Assembly (NCBI RefSeq): GCF_009663685.2
Contig: NZ_RCOG02000002.1
Coordinates: 443,499-507,498 of the forward strand
From: Cupriavidus sp. U2
GTDB lineage: Bacteria; Pseudomonadota; Gammaproteobacteria; Burkholderiales; Burkholderiaceae
Length of the DNA stretch: 64,000 nt
Direction of reading: 5' to 3'
The notes below the pieces were generated by a model, which saw only the letters and a list, made by a program, of their open reading frames with translations, ran no database searches and was not told where the DNA came from. Both the position numbers and the translations under genes were made by a program. Shown here piece by piece: positions 9,809 through 18,149 of the stretch (position 1 is its first letter; every line of letters begins with the position of its first letter).

Positions 9809-10803
9809 CTGCCCAGGACGCGATCCCGGACCACGCCATGCCCCATCCATCCGAGCCATCCCCCACCGCCACCTCCGATGCGTCCGACGACGTGGCCGCG
9901 CTGCGCGCCGCGCTGGAAGCCCGCACGCAGGAGGTGGAAGCCTTGCGCGCCGAAATCGAGGAAACCAACCGCGGCGTGGTGGCGCTCTATTCCGAACTGG
10001 ACATCCAGGCCGAAAAGCTGCGCCACGCCACCGAGCTCAAGAGCCGCTTCCTGGCCTACATGAGCCACGAGTTCCGCACGCCGATCGTGGCCATCCAGAG
10101 CATTACGCGGCTGCTGATGGACCGCGTGGACGGCCCGCTCACGCCCGAGCAGGAAAAGCAGGTCGGCTTCGTGCGCGACACGGCCGCGGAGTTTTCAGAG
10201 ATGGTCAATGACCTGCTGGACCTGGCGCGGCTGGAAGCCGGCCGTGTCGAGGTGTCGCCCGCCTGGTTCGACATGGTGGCGCTGTTCGACGCCCTGCGCG
10301 GCATGTTCAAGCCGGTGCTGACCAACCCCGACGTGTCGCTGATCTTCGAGGAACCGCACGGTGTATCGAAGCTGTTCAGCGACAACCGCAAGGTGTCGCA
10401 GATCCTGCGCAACTACATCTCGAACGCGCTGAAGTTCACGCCCAGCGGCGAGGTACGCGTGTCGGCCACCTGCGACACGCCGGACACGATCACGTTTTCG
10501 GTGCGCGATACCGGCATCGGCATCCCGCCCGCATCGCACGGTGAGGTGTTCCAGGATTTCGTGCAGATCGATTCGCCGCTGCAACGCCGCTATCGGGGCT
10601 CCGGCCTGGGCCTGGCACTCTCGAAGCGGCTGGCCGAACTGCTGGGCGGCTACGTGGGCTTCGAGAGCGAGGTCGGCGTCGGTTCGCGGTTCTACGTGAC
10701 GCTGCCCACCACCTACCCCAGCCAGGCCACCGCGCCCAATGCCAGTCGCCCTGCAGCCTCTGCAGCCCCGGCAACCGGCTCCGGAGATGACCATGCCGGA
10801 TGA
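9805..10803 (+). CDS. Cytoplasmic sensor histidine kinase
   Basis: A 332-residue histidine kinase without membrane segments. Residues 25-80 are predicted coiled coil. The phospho-acceptor is His88 in SHEFRTP. The ATPase boxes follow: NYISNALKF, DTGIGIPP and GSGLGLAL. The C-terminal 30 residues are a flexible Ala/Pro/Ser tail. With no sensor domain of its own, it is likely to receive its signal from the stressosome encoded just upstream, perhaps through RsbT binding to the coiled coil. That link is an inference from gene order and from ATGA coupling to the RsbX-like gene. Confidence 0.9.
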   Translation: MTAQDAIPDHAMPHPSEPSPTATSDASDDVAALRAALEARTQEVEALRAEIEETNRGVVALYSELDIQAEKLRHATELKSRFLAYMSHEFRTPIVAIQSITRLLMDRVDGPLTPEQEKQVGFVRDTAAEFSEMVNDLLDLARLEAGRVEVSPAWFDMVALFDALRGMFKPVLTNPDVSLIFEEPHGVSKLFSDNRKVSQILRNYISNALKFTPSGEVRVSATCDTPDTITFSVRDTGIGIPPASHGEVFQDFVQIDSPLQRRYRGSGLGLALSKRLAELLGGYVGFESEVGVGSRFYVTLPTTYPSQATAPNASRPAASAAPATGSGDDHAG

Positions 10804-12763
10804 ATACCGCAATGCACGCCTGCCCGGCGCTTCGGACTCGCTGGTGCTGGTGGTCGACGACAACCCGGTGACGCGCTACGCCACGGTACGCGTGCTGACC
10901 GCCGCAGGCTACCGGACGATCGAGGCCGAAAGCGGGCAGGAAGCCCTGCAACTGGCCGACACCAGCGTGTCGGCCGTGGTGCTGGACGTCAACCTGCCCG
11001 ATATCGACGGCTTCCAGGTCTGCCGCATGCTGCGCGACCGGCCCCAGACCGCGACGGTGCCCGTGGTGCACCTGTCCGCAACCTACGTGGCCGACTACGA
11101 CAAGGTGCGCGGCCTCGATGCCGGTGCCAGCGCCTACCTGATCCACCCGGCCGAGCCGGGCGTGCTGGTGGCCACCATTGCGTCGCTGCTGCGCGCCAGC
11201 GCCGCCGAGCGGTCGATGCGCGAGAGCGAGGCACGCTTCCGCGCGATCTATCACCAGGCCATCGGCGGCATCTGCACGCTGGACCTGGCCGGCCGCTTTG
11301 TCGACGTGAACCCGGCCATGCTGACGATGCTCAAGCGCACCGACGCCGAACTGGTGGGCCAGCCCGTGGCGGCCTTCGCCCCGGCGGCGTACCGCGACAA
11401 GATTGCCGAGGCCACCGGCCACGCGCGGGTGGACGGCTGGCAGGGCACGTTCCCGCTGGAGGACGCGCTTGGCGAGACCATGCACCTGGAGTGGAGCATC
11501 TCGCCGGTGCTGGAAACGGGGGTCAAGGTGGCCGTGGTGTCCAACATTACCGACCACATCAACCTGGAACGACAGCGCGAGCAGCTGATCGAGCGCGAGC
11601 AGGCCGCGCGGGCCGCCGTGGAGCGGCTGAACCGCATGAAGGACGACTTCATCGCCATCCTGTCGCACGAACTGCGCAACCCGCTCAACGTGATTTCGGT
11701 GTGGACCCACGTGCTGGCGCGCCATATCGATACCGAGGAAGGCCGGCGCGGGTTGGCCGCCGTGGAGCGCAACGTGGCCATCCAGCGCCGGCTGGTGGCA
11801 GACCTGGTCGACGTGTCGATGCTCAATGTCGGCAAGATGAAGCTCGAACGCGAGCGCGCCAACGTGGCCGAGGTGGTGCGCGGCGCGCTGGACACCATGC
11901 AGGCGCAGGCCGCCGAACGGCAGATCAAGCTGGAATTGCATCTGGCCCCGGCCACGGCGGAGTCGGCCTGGCTGGACGCGGCCCGCTTCCAGCAGATCCT
12001 GTGGAACCTGGTGTCCAACGCGATCAAGTTCTCGCCCGAGGACGGCACGGTGCGGATCGACGTGTCGTCCGACACCGACTACCTGCACGTGCGCGTGATC
12101 GACAACGGCCGCGGCATCCCTGCCGACTTCCTGCCGCTGCTGTTCGACCGTTTCACCCAGAGCGAGGACACCAACCGCCGCAAGCACGGCGGACTGGGCC
12201 TGGGCCTGGCCATCGTCAAGCACCTGTCTGAAATGCACGGCGGCACGGTGCGGGCGTTCAGCGCCGGGGCGGGACGGGGCGCCACCTTCGAGGTGATCAT
12301 TCCGCTCGCCGATGCCGGCGCGCCGGAAGTGCCCGCCGCCACCGAAGCGGTGCCGCCGCTGCCGCAATCGGTGCCGCTGACGGCGCTGGACGTGCTCGTG
12401 GTGGAGGATGATGCCGACGCGGCGGCGGCGCTGTCCGCGATCCTGACGGAGTACGGCGCCCGGGTGCGTACGGCGCGCGATTGCGAAGAGGCGCTGGACG
12501 AAGTGGCGCGCGTCACGCCGGATCTGGTCATCAGCGATATCGGCCTGCCCGGCCGCGACGGCAATGACCTGATCCGCGAGATCCGCGTACGCGAGGCCGT
12601 GGAGGCGCTGCAGCGCGTGCCCGCGGTCGCCCTGACCGCGTTCACGCGCCAGCAGGACCGCCGCGCCGCCATCGAATCGGGCTTCGACGCGGTGTGCGGC
12701 AAGCCGCTGCGGCTTCAGGAACTGATGGATGCCATCGAGACGGCGATGGCCCCGGCGCCATAG
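10793..12763 (+). CDS. Hybrid kinase REC-PAS-HisKA-HATPase-REC
   Basis: A 656-residue protein. The N-terminal receiver has its phospho-acceptor at Asp65 (VVLDVNLPD). A PAS domain spans about 142-255. HisKA follows with His292 in SHELRNP, then HATPase boxes NLVSNAIKF, DNGRGIPA and GLGLGLAI. A C-terminal receiver has Asp582 in ISDIGLPGRDG. The N-terminal receiver lacks the usual conserved Lys: YLIHPAEP has His where KP is expected, while the C-terminal receiver keeps GKPLRL. ATG 10793 is chosen because GGAG sits six bases upstream; it overlaps the preceding kinase by 11 bases. It likely accepts phosphate from that kinase and ends the stressosome operon without a DNA-binding output. Confidence 0.88.
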   Translation: MPDEYRNARLPGASDSLVLVVDDNPVTRYATVRVLTAAGYRTIEAESGQEALQLADTSVSAVVLDVNLPDIDGFQVCRMLRDRPQTATVPVVHLSATYVADYDKVRGLDAGASAYLIHPAEPGVLVATIASLLRASAAERSMRESEARFRAIYHQAIGGICTLDLAGRFVDVNPAMLTMLKRTDAELVGQPVAAFAPAAYRDKIAEATGHARVDGWQGTFPLEDALGETMHLEWSISPVLETGVKVAVVSNITDHINLERQREQLIEREQAARAAVERLNRMKDDFIAILSHELRNPLNVISVWTHVLARHIDTEEGRRGLAAVERNVAIQRRLVADLVDVSMLNVGKMKLERERANVAEVVRGALDTMQAQAAERQIKLELHLAPATAESAWLDAARFQQILWNLVSNAIKFSPEDGTVRIDVSSDTDYLHVRVIDNGRGIPADFLPLLFDRFTQSEDTNRRKHGGLGLGLAIVKHLSEMHGGTVRAFSAGAGRGATFEVIIPLADAGAPEVPAATEAVPPLPQSVPLTALDVLVVEDDADAAAALSAILTEYGARVRTARDCEEALDEVARVTPDLVISDIGLPGRDGNDLIREIRVREAVEALQRVPAVALTAFTRQQDRRAAIESGFDAVCGKPLRLQELMDAIETAMAPAP

Positions 12764-12805
12764 CGACCGGCGCCGCGGCGCATCGCCCGTCGCACCTTGC
12801 GTGAC

Positions 12806-13033
12806 TCAGACCAGCGCAAGCGCCGGCCTTGGCCGGGCCCGGAGCTGGGCGAGCTGGCGCGCCAATGCCTCGGCGGCGCCCTCCAGATTCTCCAGGACGA
12901 CCTGATCTTCGTGCGGGTCCAGCCCGCATTCCCTAAGCTGCGCGACAACAGCCCGCTGCTTGGCGACCCGGGTCTGCAGATACTTGACGTACTGCTCCAG
13001 CATCGCCGCGTCGCGTAAGGCATTGCGTACCAT
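12806..13033 (-). CDS. Small helical protein of unknown function
   Basis: A 75-residue protein that I do not recognise. It is mostly helical with coiled-coil character (EQYVKYLQTRVAKQRAVVAQL, then LENLEGAAEALARQLAQL). The start is set at ATG 13033 because AGGAG lies seven bases upstream; a longer frame reaching 13198 has no ribosome-binding site. It is convergent with the hybrid-kinase gene and separated from it by about 40 bases. A GCTCAC/GTGAGC inverted repeat lies just upstream, and a 26-bp near-palindrome further upstream. Confidence 0.6.
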   Translation of the reverse strand: MVRNALRDAAMLEQYVKYLQTRVAKQRAVVAQLRECGLDPHEDQVVLENLEGAAEALARQLAQLRARPRPALALV

Positions 13034-13057
13034 CGCGATCTCCTGATCTGTGACATG

Positions 13058-13077
13058 GCTCACATCACGGCGTGAGC
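13058..13077. promoter_or_regulatory. Inverted repeat upstream of the small helical-protein gene
   Basis: GCTCAC, eight bases, then GTGAGC. This perfect 6-bp inverted repeat lies 25 bases upstream of the ATG at 13033, where an operator or leader hairpin would be expected. No factor can be assigned. Confidence 0.4.
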
Positions 13078-13124
13078 TATCCCCTCTGACGCGCCAAAGA
13101 TACCGGACCTGAGCCGATTTTGCA

Positions 13125-13150
13125 TGTCCATAAAGATATCTATACGGACA
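13125..13150. promoter_or_regulatory. 26-bp near-perfect palindrome, candidate operator
   Basis: TGTCC at 13125-13129 and GGACA at 13146-13150 flank a central AGATATCT. Eleven of 13 symmetric base pairs match. It stands in the gap between the small minus-strand gene and an orphan plus-strand terminator. It has the size and symmetry of a dimeric repressor site. Confidence 0.55.
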
Positions 13151-13221
13151 CAATCGGTCGCACGTTCGATCCGCTAGATTGGCGACGCGCCCGGACACAT
13201 CCCGGTTGCGGGTGCTTGACG

Positions 13222-13251
13222 GCCGCGCCTCCCTGGGCGCGGCATTTTTTT
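13222..13251 (+). terminator. Rho-independent terminator without an obvious plus-strand gene
   Basis: GCCGCGCC, loop TCCCTG, GGCGCGGC, then A and seven T. The U-tract is on the plus strand, so it ends plus-strand transcripts. The only plus-strand gene upstream stops at 12763, with a minus-strand gene in between. It may therefore end a short RNA that starts near 13150. Confidence 0.65.
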
Positions 13252-13259
13252 GGACGCGC

Positions 13260-14369
13260 TTACCTGCTGGCCCCGCTCGCGAGATCTTCCTCGATGAACC
13301 GCAGCAGCGCTTCGGTGAGGGCTTCGCGCGGATAGGCGTTGCGGGTCACGAAGATGGCGCCGATGGTCGGGCGCGAGCGCGCGACCGGCACGGCCAGCGC
13401 CCAATGGTCGGCGTTGACGTAGCCCAACAACGCACTGCCCGGCACGATCTGGTCGTAGAAGATCACCTGGCTGTCGTTGCGGCCGTCGATGCGCGCCAGC
13501 TTTTCGTAGCTCGATTCTAGGATCGACGAAATGCGGTCCGGGGCCGGGAACGTCACCAGCGAGTAATAGCGCGTCCAGCCAGGCAGCGCATGGCCAGCCA
13601 GCCACGCCTTGCGAACCGCCGGCCGCAGGCTTTCCACGCCCCCGCCATCGCCGGCCTCGCACTTCGACCCGGGGAAGTGCTGCAGCAGGTTGGCCTGGTA
13701 CTGCTCGGCGTCGTTGGCCAGCGGCGAGCCACCCACGGCACCCGCCGCGCTAACGACTGCCACCACCCGGCTGCCGATTTCCGGATACCCGGCCACGGCC
13801 TCGAGGATGTCGGGCGCGCCCTTGGAATAGCCGATCAGCACGACATAGGGCCCATCGGGGCCCGCCGGCAGCGCCAGCACGGCATCGCGCACCTGGCGCG
13901 CGTTGTGCGCCGAGCCGGACAGGGCATCCACCCGAAGCAGCACGGCATCGTAGCCAAACTGCCGCACATGGGTGGCCACCGTGCCGGGCGGGTCAAGCCA
14001 CGGCTCGAAGCACTCGTAGCCGATGCCGGGCACGATCATCGCCACCAGATGCCGCCGCGACGGACCCAGATCGACCGGCTTGCCGGTGCCGGCCGGCTCG
14101 GTGCCGACACGCGTCAGCGCGTCTTCGCAAGGCCGGTGGTCAGGCAGGTCCTGCTGGCGCGCATTCAGGACGGCGCAATAGATCTCCCGGAAGCGCCCGC
14201 GTGCGTCGCGCACCCCCGCACTGGCGGCCGGCACCAGCGCCAGCGGCGGCGTGTCCGCGGAATACGGAACCAGTGGCTTCGATGCGCAGCCGGCCAGCAT
14301 CAGACAGGCACAGGCCAGTGCCCCGCCCCACGGCAGCCTAGCGCGCCTGCGCGGTGTCCTCGGCGGCAT
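13260..14369 (-). CDS. Lipoprotein with alpha/beta-hydrolase fold
   Basis: A 369-residue predicted lipoprotein. After a basic start (MPPRTPRRRARL) a hydrophobic stretch ends in the lipobox LAGC. The mature part has an alpha/beta-hydrolase look: IVPGIGYECFEPWL near the oxyanion region and the nucleophile elbow GYSKGAP with Ser as candidate nucleophile. A late NADHWAL could supply the catalytic His. It is the last of three lipoprotein genes on one strand and overlaps the upstream gene. The start at 14369 is chosen because it gives a clean lipoprotein signal; a longer frame to 14444 exists. The substrate is unknown; an envelope esterase or acyltransferase is the best guess. Confidence 0.7.
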   Translation of the reverse strand: MPPRTPRRRARLPWGGALACACLMLAGCASKPLVPYSADTPPLALVPAASAGVRDARGRFREIYCAVLNARQQDLPDHRPCEDALTRVGTEPAGTGKPVDLGPSRRHLVAMIVPGIGYECFEPWLDPPGTVATHVRQFGYDAVLLRVDALSGSAHNARQVRDAVLALPAGPDGPYVVLIGYSKGAPDILEAVAGYPEIGSRVVAVVSAAGAVGGSPLANDAEQYQANLLQHFPGSKCEAGDGGGVESLRPAVRKAWLAGHALPGWTRYYSLVTFPAPDRISSILESSYEKLARIDGRNDSQVIFYDQIVPGSALLGYVNADHWALAVPVARSRPTIGAIFVTRNAYPREALTEALLRFIEEDLASGASR

Positions 14370-15608
14370 GCTGATCCTTTTCGGTGGCGTCGGTCTTCGC
14401 GGGCTGGCCCAGGGGCACCCAGTCCAGGATCTCAAGATCCGCAATGCTGAGCGGCCGGGTCACGAAGAACATGACCGCGCGCAGACCGTCGGTAAAGTAC
14501 CGCGCCCCGTTCAGGCTGCTGCGCTCCTGCTGCCGGATGACCGGCCCCACCCGGTCACAAAGCCGAGCTTTTCCAGGCCTTCGGAGTAGATGCAGTCCTG
14601 AACCACCATGTTCCGGGCCTCGTCCACGTCTTCGTGCAACATGGACTGCGCCGGCGCGGCCCCGAGACGGCCACCGGCTGGCCGGCCAATCTGCAAGACG
14701 TAGACCGATTGCCCCCGATAGCGAAACGGCGCCAGCCAGGCACGCATCCAGTTTGGTGACACCGACCCGGCAGGCCCCTGCTTGCGCAGGACGGCGTCCG
14801 GGACGCGGCCGAACACATACTGCGTGTCGTCGAGCGGCTGGTGGTTGCGGCGGTAATTCCGGCGCACCATGGCCGCCCCGAAATCCTCCAGCCCGCCGAT
14901 GGCCACCCCGTTCAGCGGATCGCCGCCGTGCTGGCCGCTGGCGTCGGTGGCGCAGCATGGCAGGCGTTCCAGCGCGGCACGCAGCGACGCCAGGTCCTGA
15001 TAGTCCGTCACCTGCGGATCGGGGTACGTGAACAGCGACCGCGAGAAATTCGGGTCATCGGCGTCATCGGGCACCCTGAGGAACAGCGTGAAGACCACCA
15101 GGTGCTGGTTGCCGAGCAGATCCACATTGAGCAGCTTGGTGCCGCGCGCGGCGTTGGTGAACACGATGCCCGAGCGGGTTTCACCGGGCGGCACGGGATT
15201 GTGGAATCCCGCCTGGTTGAACCAGTCGTCGATCTCGGCATTGCTGCTGCCGCTGAACCACCCGTGCAGCGACCACGCGACTTCGAGCGGCGAGAAGTAG
15301 TCGGGATCGGTTCCGGTGCGCAGCAGCGCCAGCGACTGCGGGGTGTCGTTGCGCACCTCGATCCAGACCGGCTGCACCCCCAACGCACCGATATTCGCGC
15401 CCAGCAGGCGGTGGCTTTCCATCTTGCCCAATACGGCGGCGCGCAGCGTGATGCTTTCCTTCGTGACGCTGACCGCCCGGGCTCGCAGCGGCGCGTCGCC
15501 GTCCGGGGCGGGCCGTTGCCAGGTGGTGCATCCCGCCAGCAGTAACGCCAGGCAGGCCATCAGCGCCAGGGCAGCCGCCCAGTGCCGGACACCCGGGGTG
15601 GCCATCAT
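14338..15608 (-). pseudogene. LssY_C-type lipoprotein paralogue A, interrupted by a frameshift
   Basis: The first 365 codons read in one frame from ATG 15608 (lipobox LLAGC, paired cysteines in LPCCAT, then GDPLNGVAIGGLED). They end at a stop at 14511. The family-conserved tail (RYFTDGLRAVMFF) continues in the next frame down to 14338. Restoring one G near 14550-14552 gives ...GFVTGVGPV..., which aligns with ...GYVGGVGPA... of paralogue B next door, and yields about 423 residues. I recognise the C-terminal half as a divergent LssY C-terminal domain. It overlaps the start of the hydrolase lipoprotein gene and is coupled to paralogue B by ATGA. The break may be real or a homopolymer sequencing error. 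Confidence 0.75.
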
Positions 15609-16896
15609 CGCCCCACCCCGACACCCGTGGCACGGCGCCCGTCCGGCCCGTTCTCGTCATGCCAGCTGAAGCGGCGGATCGCCGACAGCGACACCGGGCG
15701 CTGGTAGAACACCATGACCAGGCGGTCACCGTCCGTGTAATACGGGTCGGTGGTCAGGTTCTGGCGCGGCGCCTGCTGCGGCGCCGGACCAACGCCACCC
15801 ACATAGCCAACCACGGCCAGGCTCTGGGAGTACGCCATGTCCTCGGCCAGCGCCGTGCGCGCCTCGTCGACATCGGGGTCGATCTTGTGGGTCGTCAGCG
15901 TGGGGGAATGGATCGTCATGCGGCTGCCGATATCGCGGCTGATCTGGCTCACCCATACCGGCTTGCCCTGATAGCGCATGGGGCTGAGCCAGAGCCGCAG
16001 GTGGTTGCGCTGGTGAACCGAATCGCGGGCCTTCTGCAGCGCCAGGTCCTGCGGACGGCCGACAGGTAGAGATCGCTGACCGGCGCGTTCAGGTAGCGAT
16101 CGCCCGACAGCGCCGATGTCACCACGCGCATGATGGCCCCCGACCATTTCGTCTCGGTCGGACGCCAGCCGCGCCGTACCAGGGCCGGGAAGGCGTCATC
16201 GAGGCCGCCCACGATGATCAGGTTCAACGGATCGCCGTTGCGCGAGCCGTCGCCATTGGTGGCGCAGCATGGCAGCGACTCCAGGGCGGCCCGGAATGCG
16301 GCATCGTCGTCGAAGTCACGGATGGCCCCGGGCGGATAGATCTCGCGCGTGAAGACCTTGCTGGCGTGATAGTCGCCTCGGAAGCCGGGCACCACGGTGA
16401 AGACCGAGAACGTGCGCGTGCGCCCATCGGCAGCCAGGTCGATCTGCACCAGCTTGACGCCTTCCTCCAGGCTGGTCAGCACCATGCCCGAGACGGTCTG
16501 GCCGGGCGGCACCGGATTGCGGAAGGCCAGCGCCGCAAAGCGGTCGTGCAGCTGGCGTTTCACATCGGCGGACTCGTTTGCGGCGAACGCGTCGGCGGCC
16601 TCGGAGGCCGGTACAAAGTTGGGATCGAGTCCGGGGAACAGCAGGTAGTACGGCCGGTCGTCGTCATTGCGAACCTGCACCCAGACCGGCTGCGTGGCCT
16701 TGTCGGCCAACGGCACGCCATAGACGTCCGCGCTCTCGCGCGCCGACAGGACCGAGACGGCCACGCTGACGCCGCCGTCGGCGCGCGTGACGGCCCGCGA
16801 GCGGAAGTCGCCCACTGCTTGCTGGCGCTCCGGCGCGGCACAAGCCGCCAACACCAGCAACGCCATCGACGCACAAACCATAGCGGCAGATTTCAT
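15605..16896 (-). pseudogene. LssY_C-type lipoprotein paralogue B, interrupted by a frameshift
   Basis: It starts at ATG 16896 with a lipoprotein signal (LVLAAC). It runs through LPCCAT and GDPLNLIIVGGLDD to NAPVSDLYLS, where the frame is lost near 16057-16062. One added base there restores ...LYLSGRPQDLALQKARD...RLWLSPMRY..., a textbook LssY_C motif, and then SRDIG, KIDPDVDEAR and YYTDGDRLVMVFYQRP to the stop at 15605, about 430 residues in all. The longer frame upstream to 16989 lacks a signal peptide. LssY_C proteins are envelope-associated and of unknown biochemical role. It is the first gene of the three-lipoprotein cluster. Confidence 0.75.
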
Positions 16897-17154
16897 GGCT
16901 GCCCCGGCGAACGCGGAACCGACTGTCACGGGTTCGGAGCAGGCCGAAAGCTGGCCGCATCCAGGCCAGATTGCCGCACTGCCTTCCATCGTCTAGTCTG
17001 GGATACGTTCCCGCGTTTCACAAGAAAGAGCTGCCCCCGGGCGCACGACAGTACGGTGAACCGGCGATCGAACGAGGCAACCGGCATGCTGCACACTGGC
17101 CGGCGCTGCAAAAGCAAGGGGCCTGGCGCCCCGTTACGAAGAAAGGGGGCAGCA

Positions 17155-17715
17155 ATGCATCGACGAATCGCCATCCTGGCACTCCCCACCCTGATCGCAG
17201 TCCCGGCGATCGCACTGGGCGCAAGCAAATCCGAAAAGCAGGCCGAGGTGCGCACCGCTGCGCAGAAGGCGCTGGATGCGCTCTACAAGGCGCAGCCATC
17301 GGCCCGCAGCGCCGTGGCTTCGGCGGCCGGCTATGCGGCTTTCAGCAATTTCGGCATGAAGATCCTGCTTGCCGGCAGCGGCACGGGTGAAGGCATCGCG
17401 GTCAACAACAAGACCAAGGCCATGACCTACATGAAGATGGTCGAGCTGCAGGCGGGCCTTGGCATCGGGGTCAAGAAGTTCCAGCTGGTCTGGGTGTTCG
17501 AGAAGGAATCCGCGCTGAACGACTTCATCCAGTCAGGCTGGACCTTCGGCGGACAGTCGACCGCCGCGGCCAAGGCCGGCGACAGCGGCTCGTCCTACCA
17601 GGGCGCACTGGCCGTCGGGCCGGGAATCTGGCTCTACCAGATCACGGACAAGGGCCTGGCGCTGGAACTGACTGCCAAAGGCACCAAGTACTACAAGGAT
17701 GACGAACTGAATTAA
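17155..17715 (+). CDS. SYLF (Ysc84-type) domain exported protein
   Basis: A 186-residue protein with an N-terminal signal peptide (LPTLIAVPAIALGA). The mature part matches the bacterial SYLF/Ysc84 lipid-binding domain: YAAFSNFGMKILLAGSGTGEG, then VELQAGLGIGVKKFQLVWVF, and a glycine-rich end with ALAVGPGIWLYQIT. Members are periplasmic or outer-membrane-associated and may bind lipid. The start is set by AAGGGGG a few bases upstream of ATG 17155. It is divergent from the LssY_C lipoprotein cluster, with which it may share an envelope role. Confidence 0.85.
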   Translation: MHRRIAILALPTLIAVPAIALGASKSEKQAEVRTAAQKALDALYKAQPSARSAVASAAGYAAFSNFGMKILLAGSGTGEGIAVNNKTKAMTYMKMVELQAGLGIGVKKFQLVWVFEKESALNDFIQSGWTFGGQSTAAAKAGDSGSSYQGALAVGPGIWLYQITDKGLALELTAKGTKYYKDDELN

Positions 17716-18149
17716 GTCGCTACAAAAAAGCGGCAGGCCCTGGGGCGGCAAGACCGGCCCCGGGGCATGGCTTGCCTGCTGAACGGCCCCCGCGACGTCG
17801 CCGTGCCTGATCCAACCGATGCCCGTCCACGCGAGCCGTCTCGGTGCATGCCCCCGCCTGCGGTGCATGACGGCGTGCATGCGTGCCCCGGGATGTCCCA
17901 TCGAGCCCCTTCCAGACCCCGGCCCTGCCCGGCCTGACCCGCGCCTGCCCCGGCGTGTCCCCCGCCAATCCGCCGCCTGACGCCGTTTTCCGGCCCACCG
18001 CCTATTCGGGTTTCCACTGGCATGGATCGTGCTGGATTATTTCGCAAAGATATCCTTAATATATTTAAAAGATATTTTCACGCGGCGCACCGGGGCGTTC
18101 GACAGACCGCCCGGTGCGCAGCCTCACCTTCCCAACCGAGGAGTTCCTC
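17716..18149. other. Intergenic region, no gene seen
   Basis: The first about 300 bases are GC-rich. They contain an imperfect hairpin (about 17730-17786) with six A at 17724-17729, which would be a U-tract only for a minus-strand transcript. No convincing gene was found. The last 120 bases turn sharply AT-rich at 18030-18080 and hold the likely control region of the next operon. Confidence 0.6.
18046..18075. promoter_or_regulatory. AT-rich control site with direct AAAGATAT repeats
   Basis: AAAGATAT occurs at 18046-18053 and again at 18068-18075, 22 bases apart, or two helical turns. ATATC and GATAT also form an inverted pair around TTAATATATTT. This AT island lies about 75 bases upstream of the DapA-like gene and is a plausible promoter/operator for the GntR regulator at the end of the operon. 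Confidence 0.5.

Noticed and set aside
14511..16120. Programmed ribosomal frameshifting in the LssY_C pair.
   Set aside because: Neither site shows a clear slippery heptamer with a downstream pseudoknot, and the two sites differ in position and sequence, so mutation or sequencing error is more likely.
17712..18047. A 111-codon minus-strand frame in the SYLF/DapA gap.
   Set aside because: It has no ribosome-binding site, biased Arg/Gly/Ala composition and no recognisable domain; it looks non-coding.
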